Of a DNA stretch of 64,000 bases, positions 12,599-23,399 are shown one piece after another. This stretch comes from Hygrocybe punicea (taxonomy: Eukaryota > Basidiomycota > Agaricomycetes > Agaricales > Hygrophoraceae): NCBI GenBank assembly GCA_963556145.1, contig OY744462.1:7998001-8062000 (forward strand), written 5' to 3'. The notes under the pieces were generated by a model. It saw nothing but the letters and a program-made list of their open reading frames with translations, was not told where the DNA came from and made no database searches. The position numbers and the translations under genes were made by a program. Position 1 is the first letter of the stretch; each line of letters starts with the position of its first letter.

Positions 12599-14092
12599 TT
12601 ACGACACATGTACATGTTCAGCGATATAAATTTCTCTCAAATGTAATCCCAGCTCCCCAGATATCTGCTCGAACTGGGGTCCATCCTTCTCTCCCTTGAT
12701 AACTTTCCACCATGAACATCGACCTCGTAGCCTAGCGCCAAATGCTGGGTCCCTTGGACTGCCACGCAGCTGGAGTTCAATCACTCGAATGTCTCCACGC
12801 ATCCGGAGCTCGATCACTTGAACGTGTGATGGTCTCAAGGCAGGCGTCAAATTCGTCAAGATATCTTCTGGGCTAACTTTGGTGGGTCCTGTACGTGAAA
12901 GCTCCAGTATCAAGTAGGCCAGAGGGACATCCTGGAGCGCCTTCGTGATAAGATTCTGCAACGAGATATGAACTAGTGGTCATGGCTTGTTTCATAAATT
13001 GCCTACCAGTTGGTTGAGGGTCCTAATAGGATCGTAGATAAATGAGAGACCCAAAACCTTTAAAGTAGGAAGCGATGCTGCCAATTGGCTGAACCATATT
13101 TCATCCTGCACCTGTGACGGAAAGGGAAATGATAATGCTGCTGGCGAAGCCGATCGTACCAAGTCTAGAAACATTTCCGGCGGTTTGTAGTAAGACGTCG
13201 ACCCGTGCCAGTGGTGGGTCTCGGGTGCACTAGTGATACGCAATTCACGGACATGGCAAGTCAAGGCCATCTGATAAAGTCCAATGATGTTGCCTTCAAC
13301 ATAATCCAAACTGGCCCAACACTCGGGTGTCTGCTCCTGCGTATCAGGATATGACCGCGACGGCACACCTGCTTGTAGTCGCAGGTTTCGAAGGTTCGGA
13401 AATGCATGAACCAACTGCCTTGGTTCTATGTTAACCACGCCAAGATTGAGCGTATGTACACGGGGCCACTGATCGGTGTCCCTGAGGGACAGCAGGTCGT
13501 TGCGATTCTGGAAAAATCGGTATTCCGAGGATAATACCTCGAGAGTGGACTGAAATGGCCGGATGGCAAAAATGCAGTCCATATCGTGTGTAACGTGGAT
13601 ATGGCGGAGATCGCGCATTCGGGAAATCATGTCGAGTGATAGTTCGTCGGCGCCGCCGAAAACAATATTGGTTAGGGAGGAAATGCGAACAATTACATGA
13701 TAAATGCGAGGTTCATGTTCCAAGAGCGAATATATATTACTGATGTGGAGGGTCTTCAAATTATAGGCTTGTTCCAACAAGGTCGCCAATAAATCTAATC
13801 CAAGGGAACTCTTGACAGGCTGCTCGGCCACATTGGTAACACAAGCGCCTCCTAACATGCGCAGAGAACGCAGCATGGGGATCGCTTTGGTTCTGGGACC
13901 TTCAGACAGCATGAATTGACAGAAGTCCCAAACTTGTTTGAGACTACGGCGGAGGTCAACTGTGGAAAGGAGGTGTGGGAGGGCACTATCGTAGGCGGTG
14001 CGACATGTTACAAGAAAGTTTGCAAGATGGTGTCCCTCGATACGCGAAAGAATCAAGTCGAGAACATCAACGTTCAGCTCTAGAATTCGCAT
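12599..14092 (-). CDS. F-box protein, leucine-rich type
   Basis: Two exons on the minus strand, 14092-13007 and 12955-12599, separated by a 51-bp intron, give 480 residues. The N-terminus LNVDVLDLILSRIEGHHLAN followed by FLVTCRTAYDSALPHLL is a typical basidiomycete F-box (about residues 5-45), which binds Skp1 in SCF ubiquitin ligases. The remainder has irregular leucine-rich units such as LRHIHVT, VHTLNLGVV, NLRNLRLQ and TLKVLGLSF, as in the substrate-recognition part of these proteins. F-box/LRR proteins of this kind form large families in mushroom genomes, so the target cannot be predicted. The gene converges with the Rossmann-fold gene to its left. Confidence 0.8.
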
Positions 14093-15213
14093 ACTCCTGT
14101 GTGGTAATTTCAGTGGGAAAAATGAGCAGGAAGAAGGGATTGACCGTCGTTAGTAGTATCAAGGGGACAAAGGATCAGAATCTCGCGGACGGGAGTATTT
14201 ATATGTGATTATGTTCATCTGCGGGCACAGCGTCGCACGTGACCGTTGTTTGCATTGATGACGGGCGCAGCGTCGTTCCTCTCGTTTTCGGTGAGTCGAC
14301 GGTGCAATGAATAAAATCTCCCGCATTTTGTAAGGGAGCAGCATGGTATTTTCAAATTTCAAAGCCCATCGCTCTGATTCAACATCCTGTTCGAGGGTGC
14401 CCCCAAAGTAAGTTAGCCGAGTCAGTTCCAAATGGGCCAGCTCCAAATGGGCCAGCTGAATTACCGTGTCACGACACGCGCAGGCTAGACGCATACGAAG
14501 AAGTGGAACAAAGCATCCAGCAGGATACTCCACCCGTCAGCGTTCATCGACATACGCTCCCTGATACCGAGGAGGGGATATCTCTTAGTCTCCTGGCTAC
14601 CTGGGAAATGTCATTTCCCCTACTTGGCGCTGGCAAACGACAGACGGTGTTTTGACAGTGTTTGCCTTATTACTGTTTGCCTTACTGTCAGCATCAACAG
14701 TAAGCGCTAAGCTTTCCGTGGCGACGATTGTGCTACAGCCTCTCCCATGACCATTTTCCGTGACGATGACCACTGAACTTTGAAGCTGCCATCGTGTCGA
14801 TGCAGAAGTTGTGGCTGCTGCAATTTCACACCGTAATGCAGATGAAATTGTAGTATCACTCACTGCATTGTATCTGAGTGACTTCGCCTGCGACTCAACA
14901 AAGACTCTCGATTCACTTTGCTCGCAACTGCCGTGTCATATTTGAAAAATTACCTCGATTCAACAACCGATATCGAACAGAATGTATAGCACGAGGCCTT
15001 TCCAAATTTTGGTTTTCGAGGTCTGTTCATACGTTTGGTAGTTTCTATGGCGAACAAGACCGTTCCCAAGATGCGGAGAGAATGTTCAACCAAGTGGGAA
15101 TGATGGGGACCCGAGTAATGCAGAGAGAGAATGTAAACTAGCTGGAAAGGAGAAGGCTTGGGAACCCATGCATACGTCTACGCTTGACACTGTCGTGGTC
15201 AAAAACGGTTGTG
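14093..15213. other. Intergenic region, 1.1 kb
   Basis: This is the upstream region of the F-box gene and the downstream region of the cyclophilin gene. A 16-bp unit with CCAAATGGGCCAGCT is duplicated in tandem at about 14428-14458. A short ORF at 14878-15141 contains TFGSFYGEQDRSQDAERMFN, faintly like a tetratricopeptide helix pair, but it is too short to call. Confidence 0.5.
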
Positions 15214-15974
15214 TTAGACAACAGTCCGTGCTTTGTGGATTTTGACATCCTCACGAGGTCTTGTGATACGAATCCATTAGCCCAGCCTAGCAGTCCTTCA
15301 AGTATACACAACCCACCGATCTTGTGCATCTGTGGCAACGGCGCCGAGTCGCTGCACTACACGCATTCCTGAACTCACCCTCCCGAATATTGTGTGCTTG
15401 TCATCCAAGTAAGGTGTCGGCGCCAATGTCAGAAAGAATTGAGAACCTGTGGCATAAAGGAGAATCAAAATTCCTTATCGATGGGGATAATAACCAAAGT
15501 ATTTGGATTCACCGTTGGTGTTTGGGCCCGAATTTGCCATTGCAAGTATTCCGGCACCAGTGAACCTCAGACCTGGATGTATTTCATCCTGGCTATATTG
15601 CAAATTCAGAAATGCGGAGAACGACAAACTATATATATTCCCAAACTTACAATTTCTGGCCATATATGCTGGTCCCGCCTCTGCCTGTTCCGGTGGGGTC
15701 ACCACCTTGTATCATGAAATCCTACGAGGCAGATCACAGTCAATCAACCATAACTGGATTCGGGGAGAAAGGGGCGCACGGAAATGATGCGATGGAATAT
15801 GACGCCGTTGTAATATCCCCGATTCGCCAATTCCGCAAAGTTTTTGCACGTCTATATTCGTCGGTCAATTCGAGTGCGGAGAGAAAGGGGTTGTTCGTGT
15901 ACTCTTGGGGCGTGTTCCCAGTAGAGTTCCAGTTGAATGTCGCCTAAGCTTGTCTCCAGAACGACAGACTCCAT
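15214..15974 (-). CDS. Cyclophilin-type peptidyl-prolyl isomerase, PPIL1 class
   Basis: Six exons on the minus strand (15974-15903, 15851-15780, 15721-15651, 15592-15513, 15446-15317, 15259-15214) encode 156 residues in a continuous frame. PPIL1 orthologues are spliceosome-associated cyclophilins of about 160-166 residues. Family landmarks appear in order: [20 protein letters not shown] at the N-terminus, FHRII with the catalytic Arg, [35 protein letters not shown] followed by [15 protein letters not shown], and the PPIL1-type ending [16 protein letters not shown]. All active-site residues visible in these motifs are kept. The start codon lies 161 bp from that of the divergent neighbour. Confidence 0.92.
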
Positions 15975-16135
15975 CCCAGCACTGGAAAGATGATGTTGGC
16001 CGAGTTGACCAGGCCGGAAGTTCACACGACCTTGAAGTGAATGAATTACCAAATCTAGTTTGCAGAACCCTGACACCAAGTTGACATCGGTCAGACGTTC
16101 CCGAGGCTCGAGCCGCCCAAGGTCGCTGTTTCAAA
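15975..16135. promoter_or_regulatory. Shared divergent promoter region
   Basis: Only 161 bp separate the start codons of the PPIL1-type gene (minus) and the 16136 gene (plus), so both must be initiated from this interval or from within each other. No convincing TATA box was found. Confidence 0.5.
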
Positions 16136-17617
16136 ATGGCGAAAAGGAAGCATCAAGAAGAGATGTTACAAGAGCTCGAGTCGTATGGGCTTGATAAGCT
16201 TGCTTCCCAACTCCAAGCAGAGGGTGGCCGAGCTCGAGTTGCTGGGGCCTCACTTACTGTCGCTTATCTGGGTGGTTTGACGATCCCTGACCTACAAGCC
16301 TTCAGCGAAACGGTTCCCGCCTTCAATAAAACACGGTGGGAGAAGATCGCTCCCCAATTTGGTTTGGAGGTCGACAAGGGTATGACTCAACTCAAGTTAT
16401 TCACCGTATCACGCGCCTTCCTCCCGCCATCTTTTCATCGAGAAGTCATGAAGAACTCGGCTCGGTGGCTCGATGTTTACCAGGAGACAGAGAGTCATAG
16501 TCGAGAAGCTGCCAGGGTGAGGCTGATGGATGCGGTAAGTTCATGGTCTTTCACGGTGAGAGATATCTTAACTATTTTTACATCACAGTGGCATGTACCC
16601 GTTTGCGCTTTGTTTGAAGGTCGTATCGTTGATCGCCCAGAACACCCCATGCCTGACACGCCGGAAACCTCTGGTGGCTGGGTCGAGCACGAAGTGTACA
16701 TGATTGAGGGGATTATTTTGATAGTCATTGAGCTAAAGCTTCGCTTCAAGAATCTTAAAGATCATACCGCGCAACTTCTGTTGGAACTAGTCTGTGAGTA
16801 TCATCGCCATCTAATTCCCGTATGACATTGATTTTTGTTCTGCAGCCGCATATAAAGTCAATGCCGACAAAGAATTCGACAAACAACCTCCCGTTTATGC
16901 AATGTTGACTGATTTGCATGACTTTTTTATCTTTTGTTACGATGGCTCCAAATTCTCTCTGTATCAGGACGAAATCACTGTCCCTACACGTCCGCGCTCC
17001 GCGTTCCTGCATGGAATGAACAATGGTTTGCTTACGGTAATATTTGTCATCAAAGATTGTGTTAACTGTCATATAGTTACCGAGATTTTGTTCTCGGTTA
17101 TTTTGCAAGGTTACATTCAGACCTTGCAGGCAGTTGCCGCGAGATCGAAGTCCCGGGGTGTTCGTGGTGATGTGTACTAGCCTCCTTCTCAAGCTCAATC
17201 AATCACAGGCTTCAACACACAGCTCGGCAGCGTCTGGGACAGCCCAGCGGACGAATTCTTCGGTGCATTTCATTCGCCTTCTGTTCTTCTACATGCTGAG
17301 AAAATGTCCAGAAACCCAGGCCTTCGCTGGATAAATGGACCAAGGCTCTGTCTACCGCAAAGATCGCGCAAAATCTTCTGAGCCATGTTGATTGCACGTC
17401 ATTAGACAATTGGGAAAGATCTGCAGCTGAAGGCTTATCCTCACTGCAGTCCAGGCAAGTCTGTATAGTTATACATGTCCTTATCATAACCTCTAAACAG
17501 AACTCCAGTGTGCAGCTGCTGTCTAAAATTGGTTCAGTGACAGAGTGGAATCAAGAAGAACTTAACAATGAGATTGAGAAAGTTTTGTCCAGTCGTGTTA
17601 AGGGTGTTCCCCAGTGA
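16136..17617 (+). CDS. Uncharacterised protein with possible PD-(D/E)XK nuclease-like fold
   Basis: Clear exons are 16136-16534, 16589-16793 and 16846 to about 17030. They give an N-terminal helical region (KHQEEMLQELESYGLDKLAS, LPPSFHREVMKN) and then a core WVEHEVYMIEGIILIVIELK. The glutamate followed by a hydrophobic strand ending E-x-K resembles the PD-(D/E)XK nuclease-fold signature; this is inference from pattern only. Further exons read VTEILFSVILQGYIQTLQAV, then RPSLDKWTKALSTAKIAQNL, and the tail ends EIEKVLSSRVKGVPQ at 17617. Between about 17180 and 17325 no combination of GT-AG introns that I tried keeps the frame, so the gene may have an unusual intron or be frameshifted. Similar proteins are multicopy orphans in mushrooms, from recollection. 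Confidence 0.55.
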
Positions 17618-17922
17618 AATGTTTATGTCTTCCTGTAGCATAACTTCTTTTCAATTTTTTTCTTCTGCACTCTTACTATAAGATCTTCCTTCGAAAGCAT
17701 AGTGCGTCTTGAACGAAACTGGGCTCTTTCAATGATAGTAGTAAAATGGTAATTATTGCCAATCTACACCTAGGATAGTAAGCAACACTGGAAAAATCAA
17801 GCATTTCCTATTATTATATTAGGATATTTTGGGGTATGTAGCCTGTGAAGTAGAGTGAAATATAAGGAAATTGCTAATGATCCAATACATAAATATATGA
17901 GATAGAGATAACTTAATGAAAA
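17618..17922. other. AT-rich 3' flank, no feature recognised
   Basis: This is the downstream region of the 16136 gene up to the left end of the LTR remnant. No ORF, repeat or RNA gene is recognisable. Confidence 0.5.
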
Positions 17923-18068
17923 TGTTATGGATTGCTTCTGCAGCAGGCTCCGGCAACAATCAACTTAACTGGGAGGCGGTTTCCAGAGGAGAGAACAGCA
18001 GTTTTATTATTGCTTACAACTAAGACAACACTGCTACAAGTGGGGATTCATGGTCTAAAGTCATTGCA
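17923..18068 (-). mobile_element. LTR remnant, TGTTAC family, reverse orientation
   Basis: Beginning TGTTATGG, it is the reverse complement of the 3' end of the LTRs at 3208-4860 and 47157-48840, including GGAGGCGGTTTCCAGAGGAG and TTGCTTACAACTAAGACAAC. After CATTGCA it is interrupted by the inverted-repeat element 18069-20184. A further piece of the same LTR (TTACCCAAGACAAGGGGATC) resumes at 20185 and is lost by about 20233. Confidence 0.7.
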
Positions 18069-20184
18069 TATGGCAACAGGGACTGGTCAGCCCTAAAAAT
18101 GGAATGAGATAAGGGTGCAGTTCATCCGATGCGGCATTGCATTAGGACCCAGGACACTACTCCTCTATCAATTAGTTTAGATATTCCTATGCCTCTTGGC
18201 TATCTTTTTCACTTTTTCATACTATATATATTCATCAATAATAGACTACGATACCAAACCACCTAATTGTGATTCCCACTAATATGTGAGTTCGTACCCT
18301 TGCTGTTTCGGAAACGAACTCAAACTGGTTTTGACAGCATCCAGACAGAATTGCGGCCATTTACCACACTCCAGAATCATCATTTTGGACCTCCTTTCAT
18401 TACACTATACCCTGGTTTATTTCATTGCCCTGTCTGCTATGACACTCACTCATTTGGACTCATTTTTCTCGATAATTGCCATAGTCATTCCTTTGTTGTG
18501 TCATCTAACATTATTTAAAATCGTCCATATAAAATGGTCCTCACCCTTTCCTAATCCGTTTGTTTGTTTGGGTGCACTGTCCAAGCAGTCCGTCCAAATA
18601 ATGTACAAACATCATTGTCATCTAATCGCTCAGCGTCTCAAAGGAGTAAAACTTAAGGGGCAAGGGAAAAGAGTAGCAGGATGCGACCGGCCCTGAAACA
18701 GTGGCACAGCCCGAATATTTTATAGAAAAGGAATACATGAATGCGTTTTGAACGGGGAGGCAGGAGGGTTGACAAAAAGGTTGAAAGCACGAAACTACGT
18801 GTATGAAGAGAGAGCCTGTTAGTGGGGAATGAGATGAAAGAGAAAAAAGGTTTGACATACTCAAGGACGAGAGGAGAGAGCCCAGGGGGCACAAACTCGC
18901 TCTAGCGTCCTTGAAAAAGGTGTGAGGAATGAAGGTTGGGGACTCAACGCTGTGGGTGCTGAGTCACTGGACTGTAAAAATGGAGGTATTGTGTGGGCGA
19001 TCGAGGGACTCGGGAGTCCGGGGACAGCAGAGTCCCAGAGGGTGCCGAAGGCAGCAATACAATAGAGAGACTTGAGCAATTAGACTTATGTAAACTAAGT
19101 TTAAAAACGATACAAAGCGACTTAGCTAGTAAATTGGACTTAATTGCTATTGTCATGTCATGACGGTCACTCTAAGCAGAAAACTAGCACACCACACCAC
19201 ACTTTTTTGAAACCACAACCCAGATAGCAGACGGCGATGTTTGTGGTGAGGTGGTGAGTGCACATATTAGTGATACCAGATGGAAAAACTCATGCCTGTT
19301 CCATAACTGACTCCAATGCAGAGTGAACTGCCGTAGGCCGCCTTGGATGGGGGTAAGGATGCCGAGGACAAGGCCAGAAACCGACAGCAGCAACGACAAC
19401 GAAGTTAGAAGCGGATGACGGCAGCAACGATGATGACGATGGGCTGCCTTGGATGGGGGCAAGGATGCCGAGGCCAGAAACCGACAGCAGCAATGACAAC
19501 GACTGTGACAACAAGGGCAAGACGAAGTAAGAAGCCGATGGCAGCAGCAATGACGATGACGATGGGGACTGCCACCTTGGATCGGGGTAAGGATATCGCG
19601 GGCGAGGCTGTTGTCTCTGACGATGGAACCAGGCTGAATCACCCGAGTAAGTACCCTCCTACAAGTCCCCGACCCTTCAGAGTGCCCCGACCTGCGGGCC
19701 CCTCTCACCTTCACCTCGCCACTCCGCAGGTACATCCCATCACCCTCCCACTACCCTCTGCTGCCCCCTAGGCATGTCCCGCTACCCCCACGGCCCCTCT
19801 GGTCTGTCCCACTACCCTGCTGCCCCTTGGGCACATCCCGCTACTCCTAGGTGTGTTCCGCTACCCCCTGCCCCTCAGATACATCCTGCTACCATCAGGG
19901 ATGTCTCGCTAGATCCTATTACCATGCCACCTCACCTTTCTTAGTGGTTTCAACTGTACCATACCCATTTAATCCTTTCCACTCAGTTTATCATGTATCG
20001 CAGTCTATTATTGATGAATATATATAGTATGAAAAAGTGAAAAAGATAGCCAAGAGGCATGGGAATATCTAAACTAATTGATAGAGGAGTAGTGTCCTGG
20101 GTCCTAATGCAATGCCACGTCGGAAGTGTGAACGGCACGCTTATCTCATTCCATTTTTAGGGCTGACCAGTCCCTGTTGCCATA
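18069..20184 (+). mobile_element. Element with about 180-bp terminal inverted repeats, nested in the LTR remnant
   Basis: The left arm (18069 to about 18250, starting TATGGCAACAGGGACTGGTC) is the reverse complement of the right arm (about 20005-20184, ending CAGTCCCTGTTGCCATA). The right arm has one short replaced patch near 20116-20140. The element splits an LTR of known sequence, so its limits can be placed to within a few bases. The flanks TCATTGCA and TAACTGCA are similar, but not a clean duplication. The interior encodes no recognisable transposase and holds tandem repeats at 19330-19920. The class is unresolved. Confidence 0.65.
19330..19920 (+). repeat. Two tandem-repeat blocks inside the inverted-repeat element
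   Basis: At 19330-19620 a unit of roughly 120 bp with GCCTTGGATGGGGGTAAGGA and CCAGAAACCGACAGCAGCAA occurs about two and a half times. At 19640-19920 a cytosine-rich block repeats variants of CCCGCTACCCC and TGCCCCT. ORFs in both blocks are low-complexity by-products. Confidence 0.7.
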
Positions 20185-20857
20185 ACTGCAAGCTGTGGCA
20201 GTTACCCAAGACAAGGGGATCTGCTAGACTGTCCAAGGGCCGGTCTAGGCCAGGTCCAGGGCAATTTTGCTGGACCTGGACCTGACCCTCCAGGTCTGGT
20301 CCACAAAACTCCTGGCCCTGGCCCTGGAGCTCACTGGCCCCAGTCCATGGGGCCAGTCCAGGTTCGGTCCGGTCCAGAACCTGGCCCCTCAGCTACCACC
20401 TCACAAATGCTGCATCCACATCAATTGATGTGATGGGGGGTATCATGAGGTGCAAGTGGGTCATGAGGTCATCCGACGCCTTGCAAACAGGGCATCCATG
20501 TCAGTTGACGGGGTGTCACAAGGTGCAAGGGGAGATGGAGGGGGCCGCAAGTGCCTCCATCACCTCATGAACGCCATGTCTACGTCAATCGATGTGATGG
20601 GGGGTGTTGCAAGGTACTGGGGGGGCTTCTTGGCCTGTCATCTGTGCTTGATGCGTCTTCACGATGTGTTTGACACGGAGACGTGTTGTTACACAATCCC
20701 AAAACCTCGCGAACAATGGACCATGTCAATTGAGGTGTCTGTTAGAGGCATGCAACTCCGGACGGAACAGAGTTGTTGGAGGACCGGAGGTGCAAACTCT
20801 TGAAGTAGTTTTGCTACTTGAGACACCTGTGGAACAAAGGGAGAACCGCAGCAAAGT
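20185..20857. other. LTR tail followed by GGACCTGG-rich and TCAATTGATG-type repeats
   Basis: After the LTR fragment (20185 to about 20233), positions 20240-20395 are rich in CCAGGTCC/GGACCTGG words. This resembles the subterminal structure of the hAT families in this window but has different words, and no terminal repeat could be fixed. From 20405 to 20640 the palindrome-bearing words CATCAATTGATG and GTCAGTTGACG recur with TGCAAG spacers. No gene was recognised. Confidence 0.45.
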
Positions 20858-21765
20858 TTGAAATGGAAGTCAGGCAATATAAAGGCAACTCCTGGACCAG
20901 GAGACAACTCCACAAAAGAAATGTCATCCTCCCAGGAAATTGCCGCCTGCATTAAAACCATGGAACTCGAGTTTGCTGAGTGGAAGGCGAAGGAAGAGGT
21001 GGAGGAAGAGTGGAAACGGTTGGCAGAGGAGAAAAGGTGAAGGAAAGCAGAAGCAGAAGCAGAAGCAAAGAGAAAGTGGGAGGAGATGAAGAAGGCGGAG
21101 GAGGGAAAGAGAAAAAAAGTGGAGGAAGAGAAAAGAAGTAAGGCTGCAGTGGGGGCTTCCAGAGCTGGACCAGGACCCATGAGTGTGGAGAAAGGGAAAA
21201 GAAAAAGAGATGGGTAAGTAAAACAGTGACAACTAAGTGGACCCAGAGGTGACAAAGCAACAGGGCCATCCAGTGCAAGGTGTGCACAGAGCGCCAGGAG
21301 GATTGTGTGTGGTCGGAGACTGGTAAGATAAGGAGTTGCGTGGCATGTCAGAGGAGGAAGGCATGGTGCGAGGTAGAAGGAGAAGATGGTGTGGTGAGGA
21401 AGATGAAAAGGAAGGAGGAAAAAGAAGAGTCCGGATCGGAATACCGTGGAGTGGAGCCAGTGGTGAAGAAAAGCAGCAAGTCCTCAGCATGGGTGGAGGA
21501 GTTGCTCCTGAAGTTGCTCTGGGCAATGAAGGAGAACATGGTGATGCTGGAGCGGGTGGCTGTAGCATGCAAGGGGACATGGGACACCGTGGAGGACATC
21601 TGCAGAGAGGCCGCTCAAATGGCCAATCACCTGGAGAATGTGGAGTTCCTAAGGGACAACTCTTATGAACTCTGGGAGTTTGCTTCGGAGTCCGAGGACT
21701 TCAAGTTGGAGGAGGTGGAAACAGAGTGGGAGGAGGGAGAGTATTTGGGAGAAGGGGGTAAATAG
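20858..21765 (+). pseudogene. Repeat-associated protein with two CxxCx6C clusters, broken
   Basis: The first part (20858-21037 and on in the same strand) is a highly charged Lys/Glu coiled segment ending at a stop near 21038 and continuing past it. The second part, 21280-21765, opens with two cysteine clusters, CKVCTERQEDC and CVACQRRKAWC. Each has the spacing C-x2-C-x6-C, separated by about 11 residues, followed by a helical acidic tail (WVEELLLKLLWAMKEN, LEEVETEWEEGEY). The paired clusters look like zinc-binding units of the kind found in multicopy basidiomycete orphans near retrotransposons. At least one stop or frameshift separates the parts. It converges on the chromovirus remnant, with 48 bp between ends. 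Confidence 0.5.
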
Positions 21766-21813
21766 GCCAAAAATTAACTTCGCAGAAAACAAAATGTAAA
21801 TAGACTATAGAAG

Positions 21814-23398
21814 TTAATAAAGCAGGCCTGGTTTGGAAGGATATGTGGAGTGAAAGTCTGAAACAATTTTGGAGGCATGTCTGAGTTCAGAAGCCAGAAT
21901 CCAAGAGGTTTCTTCGTCGGTGCCCTCATAACCTTCCCAATGTACAAGGTATAGTAACTTGCAGGCACGACGATGGTTGTCAATTTTCGAGTCAAGGATT
22001 TCGGAGATCTTGAACTCCGATTCTCCGTCAACAGTGACTGGAGGAGGCAGAGGTTGGACACGATTGGGGATGGTATTCAGAGTGGCAGGTTCAAGCTGAG
22101 AGATGTGGTAGATGGGGTGAACAGAATGGAGAGTCTCCAGAAGACGAAGTGTATAGGAGTGAGTTCTGGCCTTAGAGATAATCTCGAAAGGGCCTGAGTT
22201 CTTCTCGGAGAGTTTCTTTGAGGGTCTAGTAGTCCAGAAATGTTCAGCTTTAATGTAGACAGATTCCGATACCTTGAAATCGGGTGCTGGAGTGCATTTC
22301 AAGTCCGCATAGTGCTGGTAACGTCGTTGGGCCTTGGAGATGGTTTGACGGAGTTGCTGGTGCAACTCATCCAGGTCCACAGCATACTTTCGTGTGTGAG
22401 CAGAGGAGAGATTGCGCTCCGGATGAACAGAAAGGTTGGAGTGATAACCCTTGTTAGTGAAGAAGGGTGAAAGTCCAGTGGTAGCATTTGGAGCATTGTT
22501 GTAGGCAAACTCCGTGAGTGGAAGGAGTGAAGACCAGTTATCTTGCTGGTAATTGCAATAAACACAGAGGTATTGCTTGAGGGTTTGATTAATGCATTTG
22601 GTTTGGCTGTCTCCTTCAGGGTGATAACTGGAGGTAAAATGGAGTCTCATGTTGAGAGCCTTTCCGAGAGACTGGAAGAAATGGGAGACAAACTCTGTGC
22701 CTCTATTGGAAGTGACGTGACTGGGAACTCCATGCTTGGAAAAAATGTGAATAAGGAAAAGGTGAGCGAGTTGAGGAGAGGTAATCATATCATGGGTTGG
22801 AATGAAGATCCCTTGCTTAGTTAGATGGTCCACTACAACCAAAATGGCTGTAAATCCTTCAGAGTCTGGAAGTTGTTCAATGAAGTCCATGGAGATTGAG
22901 TTCCAGGGCTTCTCCAGAATTGGAAGTTGCTTGAGCAATCCTTAAGGATGATGTTGAGGGGTCTTGGATCTTGCACAGGTTGTACAGGATTTGCAGTAAT
23001 CGTGGACGAAGGTCTGGAGTCTGGGCCAGGTGTATTCCTGCCGGATAATTTTGAGAGTTTTGTTCTGTCCAAAATGTCCTGCAGTAGGATGATCATGTTT
23101 GGAGCAATGATGTAGATACGATTATCGAGGCGTAAAAGGCCTAAATTGTCGATAGACCAGCAAGGATCCGGGTGGAGGTGATACAGGAAATGTGTCCAGA
23201 GGCAACAGGATCAACCTGAAGCCCGGAGATGATATCAGAGTGAAGGGATTCAATGTCCATGGTGAATCCAGTGCCAAGGATGATGTCTTCGAGGGAGGAA
23301 GCTCTGAGGGATGAAGCCAATTGTTCTGGCCCGAAAACAGGGTGGAAATTGTGCACATTGCTGCTGTGGCGTAGTTGCTATCTCCCCCTTTTGCATAG
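21814..23398 (-). pseudogene. Ty3/gypsy chromovirus pol remnant: integrase plus chromodomain
   Basis: Reading on the minus strand from 23398 to 21814 there is a short C-terminal piece of the RNase H side, then an HHCC zinc finger (HPTAGHFGQNKT ... CKSCTTCARSK). Next comes the integrase core with WNSISMDFIEQLP, VVVDHLTKQGIFIPTHD, SNRGTEFVSHFF and SSYHPEGDSQTKCIN (D, D, E motif region). The C-terminal half has HPIYHISQLEP and a chromodomain with LVHWEGYEG and SWILASEL. Breaks include an in-frame stop just after the zinc finger (near 22942) and a frameshift near 23130. Reverse transcriptase, protease, gag and LTRs are absent. The 5' end of the remnant stops abruptly at about 23398, against hAT transposase sequence. 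Confidence 0.88.
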
Positions 23399-23399
23399 A

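Noticed and set aside
14878..15141. Possible tetratricopeptide gene fragment
   Set aside because: Only one helix pair resembles the repeat; without a second unit the match could be chance.
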